Shown: positions 35,440-48,765 of the stretch, piece after piece
Layout: each line of letters starts with the position of its first letter
Numbering within the stretch: the stretch's first letter is position 1
Assembly: GCA_024138015.1 (NCBI GenBank)
Contig: JAMXBB010000004.1
Location: 107,440,768-107,504,767 of the forward strand
Length of the DNA stretch: 64,000 bases
Source: Lumnitzera littorea
Taxonomy: Eukaryota; Streptophyta; Magnoliopsida; Myrtales; Combretaceae
Direction of reading: 5' to 3'
Program-made: the position numbers and the translations under genes
Notes under the pieces: model-generated
Seen by the model: only the letters and a program-made list of their open reading frames with translations
Told to the model about the DNA's origin: nothing
Database searches by the model: none

Positions 35440-37201
35440 ATATAACAAAAAGCGATTAAATATGAATTTAACCTTAAAATGGTGAAATACGTAAATTATT
35501 ATAAAATAGACTTAAAAATAAGAAAATTTCAAAAATTTAAAATTTAAAAATTTATTAAACATAAATCTCTAAAGAAAAGCTTAAAATAATAATTTAAAAA
35601 TAGTTAAGTCAAAATAATAAAATTCGTAACATTTTTAGGTCATAATGGAAAATATGAGTTACAATGTTCCAAATAGACCCCATTATGCAAAAGTACATCC
35701 AAAAATGATAAAAATAGATTCTAAGTTTTTAAAAATCGAAGTTAAAATAAAAAAGTTGCACGTGGTTGACGAAAAAGCTAAAATCAGGGATTTTATATGA
35801 ATAAATAGCTAATATAAGTAGTTATTACTAAGTAAGTGTATAGATTAGTTATTTTACTCAAATACTCATTACCTCTCATATTTCTTAAATCTTAGGTGAT
35901 CCCAATATGAATAACGATTTACCAAGTGAACTATTATGACCGTTGATAGATCTTATAGCTGAGTGAGTATTCTTGATAACTCTATACTTGTTTTATTCTT
36001 GTAGTTGGTGCACATAAATTTTATATAATAATAAATTAATGCATGGGGTTTGAGATATGCATGTAGCTGAATATTGCTTGTTTGTTGTGTAAAATGCGGT
36101 TAAATTTGATAACTAAAGAATAGATTGTATAATGGACTATTGCATGATTTGGATGATTTTTCAATATTGGTTTATCACTTAATAAATTGACTTAAATTAA
36201 ATAGATCATGCAAAAGCACGAACATTGCATATAATGTTTCAATTATCACTTCACGTGAATGGTAATGAAGGGCCTTGTAGGAATAAAATTCACACATGAT
36301 TTGATTAGTATGGTACAGAAACATTGGTACAATAAGACCCTAACCTTAGTTCATAGGTTTACCTAGTGCTGGAGACACTAACTATAGGTAGCCCAGGTTG
36401 AGTCTAGAGACCATTGCTTAGGGCATGAGAGTAGATTACAGGAGCCACCTCATCGTTAGACTTTAGAATTTGTGTATTACTAGATTTTGGAAATAAAAAC
36501 ATATTTTGTGAAATATTGAATTTCTATATATATGGTTAAAAACCTAAGTGCTAGAACCCAATTGTGAGTGGTGCCGATGAATCTCTAACCCTTACTTTAA
36601 AAGGTATTAAATTCGATGTTGTATGTAGCACCGGTCAACTACATATCTTGTTCGACGTACTGCTTGTTCATGTATTCATATGTTTGTTAATTAATTGTTT
36701 AATGACTTGGTAGTTGGTATAGTACAAGGGATATCTCATTAAGCTCGTGTAACTTATTCCCCAACAGTTTTCTTTTGTAGGTTGCTAGATAATCGAGCAT
36801 GGGTTAAGAGTTGAGTGATCAGTACCGGCATTGAGATACATAGAAGTTAGAATTTAAAGATAGACTATATGGCTGGTTTAAACTATTACATGTTATTATT
36901 AATACTATATATAGATTTTATTACTTTCATAAGTTTAAGTTTTAGATCTTTATTGTCGGATGTTATTGTTTGGTAGAGGATATCGATTTTTTGCAATTCT
37001 AAAAAACTATGAAATATTGAATATCCATAGTTATTTGTATATTACAATAAGTTAATAAATTAAAAAAAAATTAGAGACTCTAGTTATTAATTAATTAGAG
37101 TCTTGTAATCTCTGACTTGTAAGATGGTTTTCGTATTATGGGTGCACACGTAATATGAAAAATTTTGACAATCCTATTAGGCCCTTCTTAAGGTTATGAT
37201 A
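35440..37201 (-). mobile_element. LTR-A copy, right arm of the inverted pair
   Basis: Read on the minus strand, it starts at about 37201 with a form of the LTR-A start (TATCATAACCTTAAGAAGGG) and runs through the same landmarks as the left arm to the gap. The arms are diverged, so the palindrome is not a recent copy or a simple assembly mirror. Confidence 0.75.
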
Positions 37202-39136
37202 ATTGTACCATTTTTGAGCTAATTAGTTGAAGTTGATCAGAAGAATGGTCGCACACTAGACTTACCCTTCTTAAGCCCTAAACAGCTAAGCTACATACAG
37301 CTAACCTGACCTACTCTGTTTTGAATTAGCTTTACTTAGCAAACAACATCATTTAGACCACAGAATGGATAGTAGACTGCATCTCACTTTTTTGACATCC
37401 ACACTGTCCTTTTTGTAACTAAATATCCTTTTTATCTATTTACGACTTCATTCTTGTAATCTATTGTCCTTCCCTTTTCTAGTAAGGATTCCTTTTTGTA
37501 ATTTATGTATACTTAGGACTTGCCTTAATTAAGTTATATAAATACTTGTAATATGTAATAGCCATAACATTGAGTAACATTGAACCTTAGATATTATTCT
37601 CCTTTCTTCTTGAGCTTGCGTTTTCTCGTTGAGGACTAAGACCTTGAAGAGCTCTTATCTAGACTATTAAGTGTAGACTTGTGGCAAACGACTTCGAATT
37701 ATACTTATGTATCATATTAAGTGTACTTCAAGTTTGTATAAGGTGTTGGTAAGTCATGTCTATCATCAGAATACGATGACCCCTACTTAACTTTTGACTA
37801 CCATTTATCTTTCAGATCATCTTTCGATTCGACCCATCCTTCTATGGCTCACGTAATATTGGTAGCTATGTGTCACTCCCTTCCTAGTGATCCATATCAA
37901 CATACCCTTATAGAGTACCCTAAGGATTTGATCCCAAATTCTTAACAACTCGTAAGGAATGATGGGAATCAACTTATAGGACCAATTACCCACTATTGAG
38001 CAGAAAGGTTAGCTAGCACAGTCTACTAAGTTCTCCACCATTACTTCTCTTTAGAAGATGCCAACCTTTTATGTCACCTTAATATGCCCATGCTCTTGAG
38101 CTAACCCAAGTTTAGTTTCCTCATCAAACACGAACAAGGTCAAGCCGAGTTGTCCTTAAACTTAGCTCCAATTGCACTAACCTATTCTAAATATTGCTCC
38201 TTACCTAAGTCTACACTAACCTAAGTGCCGACCTTATCTTCTTAAAGTTTATTAAGCACTAAGTCCTTTAACCTTCCACCAACCGTTACGTGCCCTAATG
38301 CATGCAACATGCTTTTTGATAACCTAACATTCTCTTTCTAAGAATACTATAGATTTGCCCTTTTTCCCTTTGTACTATCATATGCATATAATTTTTCCCT
38401 TTTTAGTAAATTTAAACGCTTATGTAACCCTAGTGTGTATGGGTATAAAAAACCTTAGATAGAGTACTATAAAGGATTCTACCCTTTTTTTCCTCATCTA
38501 ATATAATTATCTACATATTTCTCTTTCAACGACAATACCCTAAACTCGCTTAGCTCATATTAACCATTAAGTAAGGTTGTGTAGTGAGCAACCTACTATC
38601 TTGGACCGGTGAATCACATCATATAAGTTATTTGCCATGAGGGTTTGAGTGGTGCATTTTATCTACCAAACAACTCACGTTGGCTTAACCTCTCTTACCC
38701 TTAAAATCTGCCCTAACCCATTCCCTTTTTAATTCGATTATTTTTGCAGGACCTATTCACATTATGGTAAGACCTCCTTTGAGGCACACCTTCAACTCCT
38801 ATGTCACATCACTTAGGGAATGTAAGTTAACACACATTACCTCTTGGTAGCTTTGCATTAACATAAAATGGAGTCATAAGAATCAAGATCCCTCATCACG
38901 GTCCCCATACTTTCTAAGGAGTTTGATGGAATTGATACACCTTAGGCTTAGGGGTTTTTGTTGCTTGTATGTCTTAATCCCAAGGGAATAAATACGAGCT
39001 AAGAAGAATTGTTGTCCTTGTTGTGAGATGGTAAGGGCCATCTCCAACCTATAAACCCCCTTAGATGCCTTCGTAGACCAAAATTTTTTTGCATTTCTTA
39101 CACCTTCAACATTTAGATTATGCCTCTAAGACTCGT
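37202..39136. other. Decayed retroelement-like sequence
   Basis: No gene is readable. A TATA-like TTATATAAATAC near 37543-37555 with a leader-like stretch downstream suggests an LTR promoter. 38930-39080 is related to repeat family R (5640-6540 and 50710-51830), sharing GGGCCATCTCC and the following ACCTATAAA. Confidence 0.4.
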
Positions 39137-40175
39137 TGATAAGTGTTTAATTACACTTATTTTTTAGATTATTTCTATAGTGATTTTGATATTTTTATGA
39201 AAGTTTATTGGATTTGGGAACTTAATTGAGCTAGACTTTGATTTCAGGCCTTAAAAAGATTGTTCGAAGGAAAAGGAATGAATGTAAACAACTTTCATAT
39301 GAATTGGAGTTGAAATGTAGAAGTTAGGGGCTAATAGAGAGATGCGCAACGAGAAACATGACTGTGTTAATGGCCATATATCTAGTGAATGCAAGTTTCC
39401 ACACAACATGACTAGAGTTGACGAGTTACATAAGGAGGTATAAGACCATGTTGACTTTGTGCTGGGTTGATTGAACTATGATTCTCCAAGATTTGTTCTA
39501 GATAATGAGATTTGTTTAAGATTGATCAACAAGGCGAGGTCCATGACCATGTAGAGATCGCATTGAAGGCAAACTTTTAGACATTTGTACAACATAAAAA
39601 GAATTGAATGTCAAATGTAGGGCAACACTTCTTAGACATTGTACATGCATGCAATAGACTTTTTGGATTCAAAACGGCAAAGGAAGGCGAATTTACATAG
39701 AATAGAGTGCTAGTTTTTAGGATTGAAAAGGGGTTTCTCATCAATCACCATGATTTTTTTTTTTTTTTTATAGTTGTTATTCCTTGAAGTTGATGATTTT
39801 AGCTTAATTTATCTTTAGTACCTAGAATTAATGAACCATAGGAAAACTATATGATCAATTATTGTCTTTTCATTTAATTAACTCTTTATTCCATTGAGAT
39901 CCAATTATGTGTCCTTTAGTTTTCTTGAATTAATATATTGGTGTGTTAATTTATGTTTGATTTTATACATAAAGATTGAGAAAACCTTTGTATAAATAGA
40001 TATGTATAATTGGAAGGAGTTACATGCAATCCTAGAGATTGAACAATGTACATCTTCTAGATTAAGGTTGAAATTGATACTAGAACTCAATAAATGATAG
40101 TAGGACATACCCCTTTGTATAGGAGGCATCTAACTAATGTGACAAGGTTCAACCACTTATCTGACTTGCACATTT
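39137..40175 (+). mobile_element. LTR-like sequence starting TGATAAGTG
   Basis: TGATAAGTGTTTAATTACAC followed by TTATTTTTTAG is a common start of Athila/Tat-type LTRs in plants, and the stretch closes near 40170 in GACTTGCACATTTACAACT, typical of the LTR end. No coding sequence or second LTR was found, so it may be a solo LTR. The right edge is approximate. Confidence 0.45.
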
Positions 40176-40723
40176 ACAACTACAACAATCACAGTCAATC
40201 CCATCTAGTGATCACCACATAGGGTTCTATTATGACAATAGTATAAATGCCCTTTTGGATGTTCATTAGAATACTATTTTTTAAAGCCCTAATTATCCTT
40301 GAAGATAGAAAAAGAAAAGTTTTACATTGCTCAAAAAAGGGAATCGAGATTAATTGGCTTAGGCAATTTTAATATAAAGTAGTCCATATGTTAAAAGGCT
40401 AGATTTTGGATGCATCACTGCTCTCTTATGGCACTTGGACCAAGCTTGTCATGACTATAACAATTATATCATGCATGGAGAAAAGACATAATTTTCAACA
40501 ATTCCACAACATAGTAGCCCTCAGAGCAGATTTAACATGTTCTTATTCTTTATCCTTGCAGAATATAACAAGAGGAGAAAATATAGATCGTGAATATCAC
40601 TTGTACATGGAAAATGCATTCGAGACACAATCTGATTCCTGATGTTGCTATGACTAAACACTGGAAAAAGCATTGCTTCAATGGATCATCCCATTTCTTG
40701 TAAACCCAACATTGAGGGCTTAA

Positions 40724-41120
40724 CATTATGTTTGAGAAGACGAAAAAAATTGGGAAGGTATGAAAGTGGAAGGAAAAAATTAGATAGGAAAGAAAGCGAG
40801 GGGAAAAAATATAGATTCCTTTGTTTGAGAGAGGAAAGAATGAAAGTGGATGGAAGGTCAGTAATAGGATTGTTTATTTTATTAAAATGTCAAATAAGTT
40901 CCTCTAACTTTAAGATGCTTTTTTATTATAAGGTTAATTGAGTAATTTCAAAACAATTCTTTCCAATATGGAGAAAATAGTTTTTTGTGGATCCCAGGGA
41001 AACAATTCCCTTCCAAATTCACTTCTTTTACCTTTCCTCCCTTTACTAAACAATGGAAAGTGCCTTGAAATTCTAACTTTTCATGCCTTCACTATTCTTT
41101 CCCTCAATCCAAACATAGTA
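40724..41120. mobile_element. MITE-like element with TAA target duplication
   Basis: It is 397 bases with imperfect inverted ends (CATTATGTTTGAG at the left; the right end reads TACTATGTTTGGATTGAG on the minus strand) and is flanked by TAA at 40721-40723 and 41121-41123. It has no coding capacity. A 3-bp TAA/TTA duplication is typical of PIF/Harbinger-related MITEs, but the end sequence is too diverged to be sure. Confidence 0.55.
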
Positions 41121-42717
41121 TAAAGAAACTACCCAATCTATAGTCGAAGCTCTATGTTGAAGCTTCTACATAAAAATAGAGATTTTTGGTTATAGTCTCA
41201 AATTACAAAACTAAGAATTATTGCACCTTCTAAATCTTTGTATCAAGAGTGATTCCAAGTCTATGTACTTGAAAAAATTCCCATTAATGGATAAAATTTC
41301 CAAAAATTATATCCGAGATTGTTGCATTCACGGGAATTTGACCCGTTCTTTGTACTTTGTCTTGTTCAAGAAGTTTTTAAAGTTTTTCAACTTTCCAAGT
41401 GCTGCCAGTCATATAATCTACTATAAATTCTAGATTTAATTCATCTGATGGTAGTAAAGAATAAAGACCCGAGCCACCAAACTGAACCAATTATTGTACC
41501 AATACTTACATTCCATTATTGAACTTTAACTACAACTGGTTTTATAGTATTGTTTGCACTCTTGGAAGTCCATGTAGGCGGGTCTTGCTTTGTTCTTCCT
41601 AGAACAAAGCTATAGAGAATGCTTGACATATTTTGCATTAAGAGAATGTGGTAGTAGGAGAAAGCTTTCTTGTTTATTTATTCCCCATATGAATAGAATT
41701 TATGGTAGGCTTACAAGTTCTTACATCAAATTTGAATTTTCAACATGAGCAGATAATCAAAAACACACATTTAATTATCAGCATGTGCTAAATTGAACCC
41801 AGCATGTATCTTACGTGCAATGATGCTTTTCCTTCCTGCCTGCTAAGTAAATATGATAAATTAATCTAGTTAATTTATTGTAGTTTTAGCTAACAATATG
41901 TTAACTAAGATTCACCAAATATAATCGTCTATTGAGTTGCTATAAATTAACAACTATAGTAATTACTTATAAATCATTGCTAATTCACAATGCTAAGTAT
42001 TGGTTTCCTAGGTATTGCATCCTTATTGGATGTCAATAAATCATTTATTGGTTATTACTTTTATTAGCATAAGCTTAACATTGTAGAAAATACCACTTCT
42101 AAGCCCCTTTTCCAAGCGACTAAAGCAATTGATACTAAGGCATCTAATTTCAGATATAAAAGACATGATAACAACCTTAAGTTAAGGGATGGGGTATGTA
42201 GAACCATCTGCATAGAGATATATGCCATTCTCTACATGTGAAAGGATTGCAAAAAGACGTCTCTGCGTGGATCATGCCAATGTACTTGTTCTCTAACAAG
42301 CACCCATGCATTTGTCAGAATTGTCTTCATAACCATATCTATGAGAACGCTATTCACTTCTTAAGTGACAAACATCGCAAATGCTGGTTTCATTGAATCG
42401 TCAATATTATATTCCCAGTGATTCTATATAAAGGGCGAACAGTGTGGGACCTATGTTGTGTTTCCACAGGATTTCACAATTATGATCACATTACAACTCC
42501 CAGTGCACAAGGTTTGTTCCAGAGGATTCATACGACAAGCAATACATTGAATATTACAAGCCATATATTGTGTACATATTATATGCAAATATTATTAGAC
42601 TTTTGATATATTTAATGGGAGTAAGCAAAATACGGATGCCACACAGTTGTCCCAAAGTTTACTTCCATATATGTAAAAATTTTATTGGTAGGTATACACA
42701 TACACACACGCATATAT

Positions 42718-42718
42718 G

Positions 42719-42752
<34 letters not shown>
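42718..42752. repeat. TA microsatellite
   Basis: A TA run with flanking CACACA. The corresponding place in copy A (about 1255-1280) is shorter, so the repeat has expanded or shrunk since duplication. Confidence 0.8.
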
Positions 42753-43412
42753 CACATGGGTGTATTGACCAATAATTTTTTTTCTGTAAATAGTGACACT
42801 TTTGGCCATGATCATAGATGATACCCTTAAAACCGAAACAATACACGAAAATAATGTCATACCTTCATCCCACGATTGACTCTAGCAAATCTATACTAAC
42901 AAAAGGATATACCGAAAACATCTCTTAGTCAGGCTCCTCGTTATCTTGCTGCAAACCCTTTTTTGCTTGTCTCGTCCTTTTCATAAATTGTCAATTCTCA
43001 CAAAATGAAATTATGAACATTCGCTTGCATCCATGGAATCTACAATTGAAATTATGTCCTCCCGTCTTTTGTCGATTTAGCGGATAAGTATGCCGGTTAC
43101 CTCTCAGATTTGACATGCTTGAGGTTTTTACGTCGCACAGCATTACGTGCAATATTATAATACTTAAATCAGTAGGGACAAAAGTAGCGCAACAAGATGG
43201 CTGAAATCTCAACGTACAAATATACTTTTTTATTTCGCAAAAATCTATGTTTCAACATTTTATATAATAATAAATTAGTAATTAAATAGAAGATGGTTAG
43301 AATTTTTACAAGTATTAGTGAACATTTGCCATTGGAAAAACAAAGTAAAACGAGCATAATATTTAATTCAAAAAATTCCGTTGACTTATATACTTGACAA
43401 TTTCAACGACAA

Positions 43413-45576
43413 TATAGTATTTAAAATTATGGTATTTTAGGACAAAAATTTTTGGAGAAATCTATGTCTCGAATCTGAATAGCTATAGCCCATCACATGT
43501 CAATACCAAAATACTGACGCAAAAACTTAGAACCTATGACTATATTCATGTACATTAAACAAACAAACCACAAACCACACTAATATTATATAAATCTTTA
43601 TGTCACAATATAAGCAGCTTTATAAGTCTCGCTTTATAATATTAACAAACCACACTATCTTTCTAAAATCTTACATACTCATATAACCATACCACAAAGT
43701 AGACAATATTGGAGTCCCACTTGTTCTTATTATAGCATACCACAACAATATAAACCATTAACAATAAGACGAGTCTATGCCTCCCATATAATCATAATAC
43801 TGTCATCACACTTATAAAACTATTGAACCTTCCTATTGTCCCTCATAGTAGGTATAATCACCATCCTTCATATTGTACACCAAGTTGTATCCTAGGTCAT
43901 CATAATAATCTTAATCTCTTGCATTACTTGCATTTAAAAAAAAAAAAAAAGGGTTCCCCAAGGGTAAGCAAAATTACATAGTATGAGAGTTACTCAATCA
44001 CACATGCATGAGTAAGTATAATCCATTTCACATACAAATGCAACCATGTATCATATAGCTAGTTATTATCTTTGGTTTAAGTCTAACAAGCATCACAACT
44101 TAGCATCCCAAAGTTTGGAGTAACTTATGATCTTGAATCACAAAACCGTTATATACTATATAAGTATTTGGTGTTAGATACTCTCCAACACCCTAGAGCC
44201 ATTAATCAACCTAAAATCTAACCGAATCAACTCATTTAGTAACTCCACTTTGGACAATGCTACTTACTAATCCTTGAGTGCTACCTTAAGAGCACCAGTA
44301 CTCTCAACCCCTTAGGCTCAGCTAAACACATTCAACACATTAAACATTTAGAGTCGAATTTTATTATATTCATTTCATAACTAAACTAGCAAGCATATAC
44401 AACAAGTACGTAACCTCATACCTACAATGAGTAACTCAATGGAATCCGTTCTTTACTTCTTAATCCTAACATTAAATAAAGTATGACACTTAGACTATGA
44501 TCCAATCACATCAATTAACATCCTAACTCTATCCCCTTTTTCCCATCCTAACACCTAAGTTCCTATGATAAATTTGATTAGTTGGCTGAAAGTTATTATA
44601 ATGTGTTTTTGGTTCGTTGTTTAGCTAAAGTAGTGCTAAGGGAAATGATTTTGGTGGAAAAGATCATTAAATGTGAGAGCTCCAAATGTTCTATTTGTGT
44701 TTTGTAGCCTACTGATTGATTGGTGAAAGTCCTGCCAATTGGTCACCAAAAATTAAAACAAGTTAACCTTCTAAGTTCGAAAGGCATCTTACTAATCGAT
44801 TGCTATCTTGTCTTCTGATCGTTTGGTAGTATAATTTGTCCTTGGCTACCAATCTACTAATTGATCGGTAGCATGAATTTTGCAGAATCTATAGAATTTT
44901 TCCCTAGCAATTCTTATAGAATTGCCAACTTCTATGATTTTCTTCCAAAAAGTTTATGCATCAAAGTCCTTAATTCATCACTCTCCTTCCCAACAACAAA
45001 ATTCCCAACCTTCAATTCCCTAATATCTTTCAATAACAATAGTAAATTGGAATTAAGTTTATCACTTACTTAAACGAAGTTCTTCACTTGGATCCTCTTC
45101 TACCTTCTTCGTATGTACTTATAATTAATCTGGACAAAGTAAGTTCTATTATAGGAATCCCCACTATTGCAATTACTCGAATTTGTACTTACCACGATTA
45201 TCTTTATCCAGGGTTTCTAAAATCAATTCTTTTTGATATCTCTCTCCTTCTTGCAAAAATTTTGAATCTAAACCACAATTAAACAAGAAGAACTCCCTAA
45301 ACTTGATTCAATGCTTTGCTTTGGAAAGAGACTTTGACTTATTGAATGGCTTAGACAAAGTTTGCAAGATAGATGTGTCAATCCCTGAAGGAGAAATGAT
45401 ACATTAGTTTCTTTAAATAGAGGAAGGAAGGGGGTGTATGTTAAAGATACCTTTTCAAGTTTGAAATGACAGGATGCTTTAGAGAGGGAAATCATCATTT
45501 TACCCTTATTTTTAGAATGATTCTCATTTTGCCATTATTATTATTATTATTTTTCTGAAAATTTCCTGATATTACA
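43413..45576 (+). mobile_element. LTR (family B) inserted upstream of the Gnk2 pseudogene
   Basis: Related in layout to the solo LTR at 46892-48760. Both have a GGTGTT(G/A)G(G/A)TACTC(C/T)CCAACACC stem-like motif (about 44169 and 47584), followed by a similar stretch leading to GGACAA. The right end, CTGATATTACA, is at 45576, six bases before the TATA box of the pseudogene. The left end near 43413 is estimated and no target duplication was found. No coding sequence is recognised; the open stretch at 44861-45073 looks like chance. Confidence 0.5.
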
Positions 45577-45580
45577 ACTC

Positions 45581-45591
45581 CTATATAAACA
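45581..45591 (+). promoter_or_regulatory. TATA box of the Gnk2 pseudogene
   Basis: CTATATAAACA lies about 56 bases before the ATG, matching 24538-24548 of the intact gene. The LTR ends at 45576, so all upstream promoter sequence has been displaced by about 2.1 kb. Confidence 0.6.
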
Positions 45592-45644
45592 TGCCATTTC
45601 TCAAGGTAGTTTTATAAGCAAAATAGAACTCAAATCTAATGTAG

Positions 45645-46037
45645 ATGGTTTCATTTGTAAGAATTGAATTTGCCCTTATTGGCTTTCTTTTTCGTACATG
45701 TAGTACTAACCTCATTGAAGGGCTTGATACCATTGAAGTATATCATATTTGCAATTGAGATAAGCTTACAGAAGGGGCACCTTATGCAGAAGGAGGGCAT
45801 TATGCTCTTGATAATCTACTGTATAAGGCTCCATTCAACAAGTATAATTATTACATCTATTTGGATAAGGTTTTCGGCCATGCTGCATGCAGTGGAGTGA
45901 TTAAAAAAATTGAGTGTAAAGACTGTATTAATATGGAAAATTACAATCTTCGTGTCCTTTGTATACGTAGCATCGGAGCTCAGATTCAGCTTAAGGATTG
46001 TAGGGTAAGACATGAAAATTATGCTCTTGAAGAATAA
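45645..46037 (+). pseudogene. Gnk2/DUF26 protein gene with one in-frame stop
   Basis: This paralog of 24604-25005 keeps one frame from ATG at 45645 to TAA at 46035-46037 (130 codons), broken only by TGA at codon 38 (45756-45758), two codons after the first family cysteine. It retains the signal peptide, the C-X8-C-X2-C motif (ACSGVIKKIECKDC) and the tail IGAQIQLKDCRVRHE. Relative to the intact gene it lost the extra Cys71 and two to three residues there. A truncated product would be signal peptide plus about 10 residues, so it is probably non-functional, but decay looks young: there is no frameshift. A sequencing error or stop readthrough cannot be excluded from one sequence. Confidence 0.8.
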
Positions 46038-46559
46038 TGTATAAATAATAGTGTATAAGTGTATCATTGTTTAAGTATCCATCTTTTATGGAATAATGTT
46101 AATCTATATTCCATGAGAACTAACAAAAGTTTCCAGTGTGTTTATGTAGCGAAACTTTTACAATTTATTGTAATATGATCAGAATTGGAAGTCTTTAAAA
46201 CGAGCATATAGTTCAGGGAATTTTTTCAGTTTCAGTATACTATTTTGTGTGTTTTCATCATAATTTGTAATAATTTCCTTCATAATTCCTTATCCCCATT
46301 CTTATGGGTATTACAATCACGATGTATATCACAAAATCATAGAAGAATAATTAAAACTGTTTACACGAATTCAACTTAATTCATTGTTTTTCTATCTTCT
46401 GTAATTTGTCTAAAGCTCATATTATTCCTTTAATATTTCGTTATTTGAGAGAAAAAATCTGTAACATCAGCTGGAGATTTCATCGATTTTCTCGAGCGAC
46501 CATAACATCTTCCAATATATCTGAAGTTAGTGAATTTTTTCTTTTTTTTTTTTTGGCCG

Positions 46560-46886
46560 AAACAAAATATTATTCAGGTATCAAACAAAGTTTAAAGGAC
46601 AAGATGCCCTTTCTCTTACAATAAACAAGTTCAGCAGGGATGGGAGTCTATCGACTCGAAAAGAACAACACATCACCGTCTTTTCTTTATTAGCTAACCA
46701 ATCAGTACTAAGATTAGCTTCTCTAGAAATAAAAGAGAAACGACAACCACCAAATTTAGCTTTCTCGGACAAAATATCCATAACTAGTACCTTGCACTGT
46801 CAAACCGTTATGTTGCCAGAATTCAACACGTCATGCAAGGATTTGCAATCCATCTCAATAATAATTTTCCTCCATCCTCTCAGGTA
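46560..46886 (-). pseudogene. LINE RNase H, C-terminal part
   Basis: Minus-strand translation gives the third catalytic acid region (EMDCKSL, about 46835-46860) and the closing KFGGCRFSFISREANLSTDW followed by LANK (46690-46760), typical of the end of plant LINE RNase H. It is cut from the rest of the domain by the solo LTR. Confidence 0.75.
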
Positions 46887-46891
46887 TGTAG

Positions 46892-48760
46892 TGTAATGTT
46901 TCAAAACTCAGGACACTACAATTTCGTCACATGTCCCTAACTTCTACTAACATAGTAGGCGTTTAAAAACCTGCAACTTATTTAAGATTCACAAAATAAT
47001 AACATGAAATTTGCTAATTTATCATTTAACAACCATCGAAATTAAATAATAATGTAATGTCATCTACTCAACTCCATCAAATATGAAAGGACTCTAGATT
47101 AATAATTGGAGTTTCATTGCTCCAACAACAATTAAACTGATAAATCTAACAATAGGAGTTATGAATGACTCCATAACCACATAAGTGAAAATAAATACAA
47201 CTCAAGTCTATCCCTACAATTAAACTATGATGCCCCAACTCCATCATCAAAATAGTTATAATCTCTTTGCTCATCATAGTATAAATAATCGAATCCATAA
47301 TCGTCAACATATACCTCATCATTTATTTCATAACCTGTTTTTGTAATTGAAAAATAAGAATCCTCATAGGGTAAGCCAATACCTAGTATAGGATACTATA
47401 TACACGCACATGGAACACAAGTATTGGTCAAATATATACACATGCATACTGCTACTAAATGCAACAAACAATAAATTTAATGTTTCATTTAGGTCTATAA
47501 TCATCACAGTCTCAGCGTCCTAAGACTTAGGGTTACTCATGACCTCTAACATACAATATATATAGATAAAATATAAGTATTAGTGTTGGGTACTCCCCAA
47601 CACCTGAGTACCATAAACCAACCTAGATCTACCTAGATAATTTCAGTACGAGACTTCGTTAAGGACAACATCACGTAAAGATCACTAAGTGCCTTATCAA
47701 CACCACTGGATCCAACCGGTAGGTGGTTGAAGTCAAGCACAATCAGCAGTATAATTAAGTTTAAGTATCAATTAGTCCGGGTTATATTCGCTAACCCAAC
47801 ATAGACATTCAACAAACACGTATCCTGTACTTGGAGTTTTTATCCTAAGTTGATCCAACACCATGTGTTCTCTAATACTTGTCTAAGTTATAAAAGCTAG
47901 CTTAGAATTTAATAATTTCACAACTCGATATTTCTTCCTCCTTAACTTCATCCTCAACTCCATACTCTAAGCTTCCAAACTGTATTCTATATATCTTCCC
48001 AATAGCCTCCTAACATAAACAATCACAATACTGACATTCATATAGGTTCCAACATCATGTTGTCCCACATGCACACCTATAGTGCACATCGCCAAAACCA
48101 ATTCACGCATGCACATACATACTACTCGAAACCACAACTTTCACATATATACACATATAGAAATTCCATGACATATACATACCCATGCAAGGCACGATAC
48201 ATACATACTACACATCCCAACACCATTTCGTGACACCATCAAGATATAATTATATCATAATCACATCACCATCACCATTATGACGCCAATAATATTAACA
48301 CCTCCATTCCTGAAACATAAAAAAACCCTAAAATCATAAATTGGAAAAGGTAGAATGAGGATAAAAGGATAACTTACTTAATTAAGGAGAAAAGATTGAT
48401 TCTTGTTGAATTCATTTTTTAAGAACACGAATTTTGATTCGAGAATTGGAGTTGAGATGAGTTTTGCAAATTCCCTAGAAGGTATCATAATTTTCTGTGA
48501 GAGGGAATTAGGATAATTGTAATGTACGTTTGGATGATTTAGTGGAGAGTTGACTTTTTCTTGAATCAAAATGCCCCTGACTTTAATATGTAATCATAAG
48601 TCATACCGATATTTGAATATTTTCTTATAATTGTTTTGCCTTCGACACTTAATATTCAATTATATGCTAGACCAAAGGTTAGATATAAAAATTACTTAGT
48701 TTCTTTAATTCCTTCAAATTAATTAATTTATTATTTTTATTTTTAACTTAGGATTTTACA
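46892..48760. mobile_element. Solo LTR (family B) with 5-bp target duplication
   Basis: It starts TGTAATG and ends TTTTACA (TG...CA) and is flanked by TGTAG (46887-46891) and TGCAG (48761-48765), which differ at one base. Copy A has the uninterrupted LINE sequence TATGCAGTCAGAATG at about 3085-3100, which shows the empty site directly. The interior of 1,869 bases has no coding sequence, so this is a solo LTR or a very short non-autonomous element. Confidence 0.85.
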
Positions 48761-48765
48761 TGCAG

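Noticed and set aside
34882..35485. Four overlapping reading frames across the second gap
   Set aside because: All consist mainly of N.
40681..40941. Possible basic protein of 86 residues
   Set aside because: Most of it lies inside the MITE-like element and reflects its purine-rich strand.
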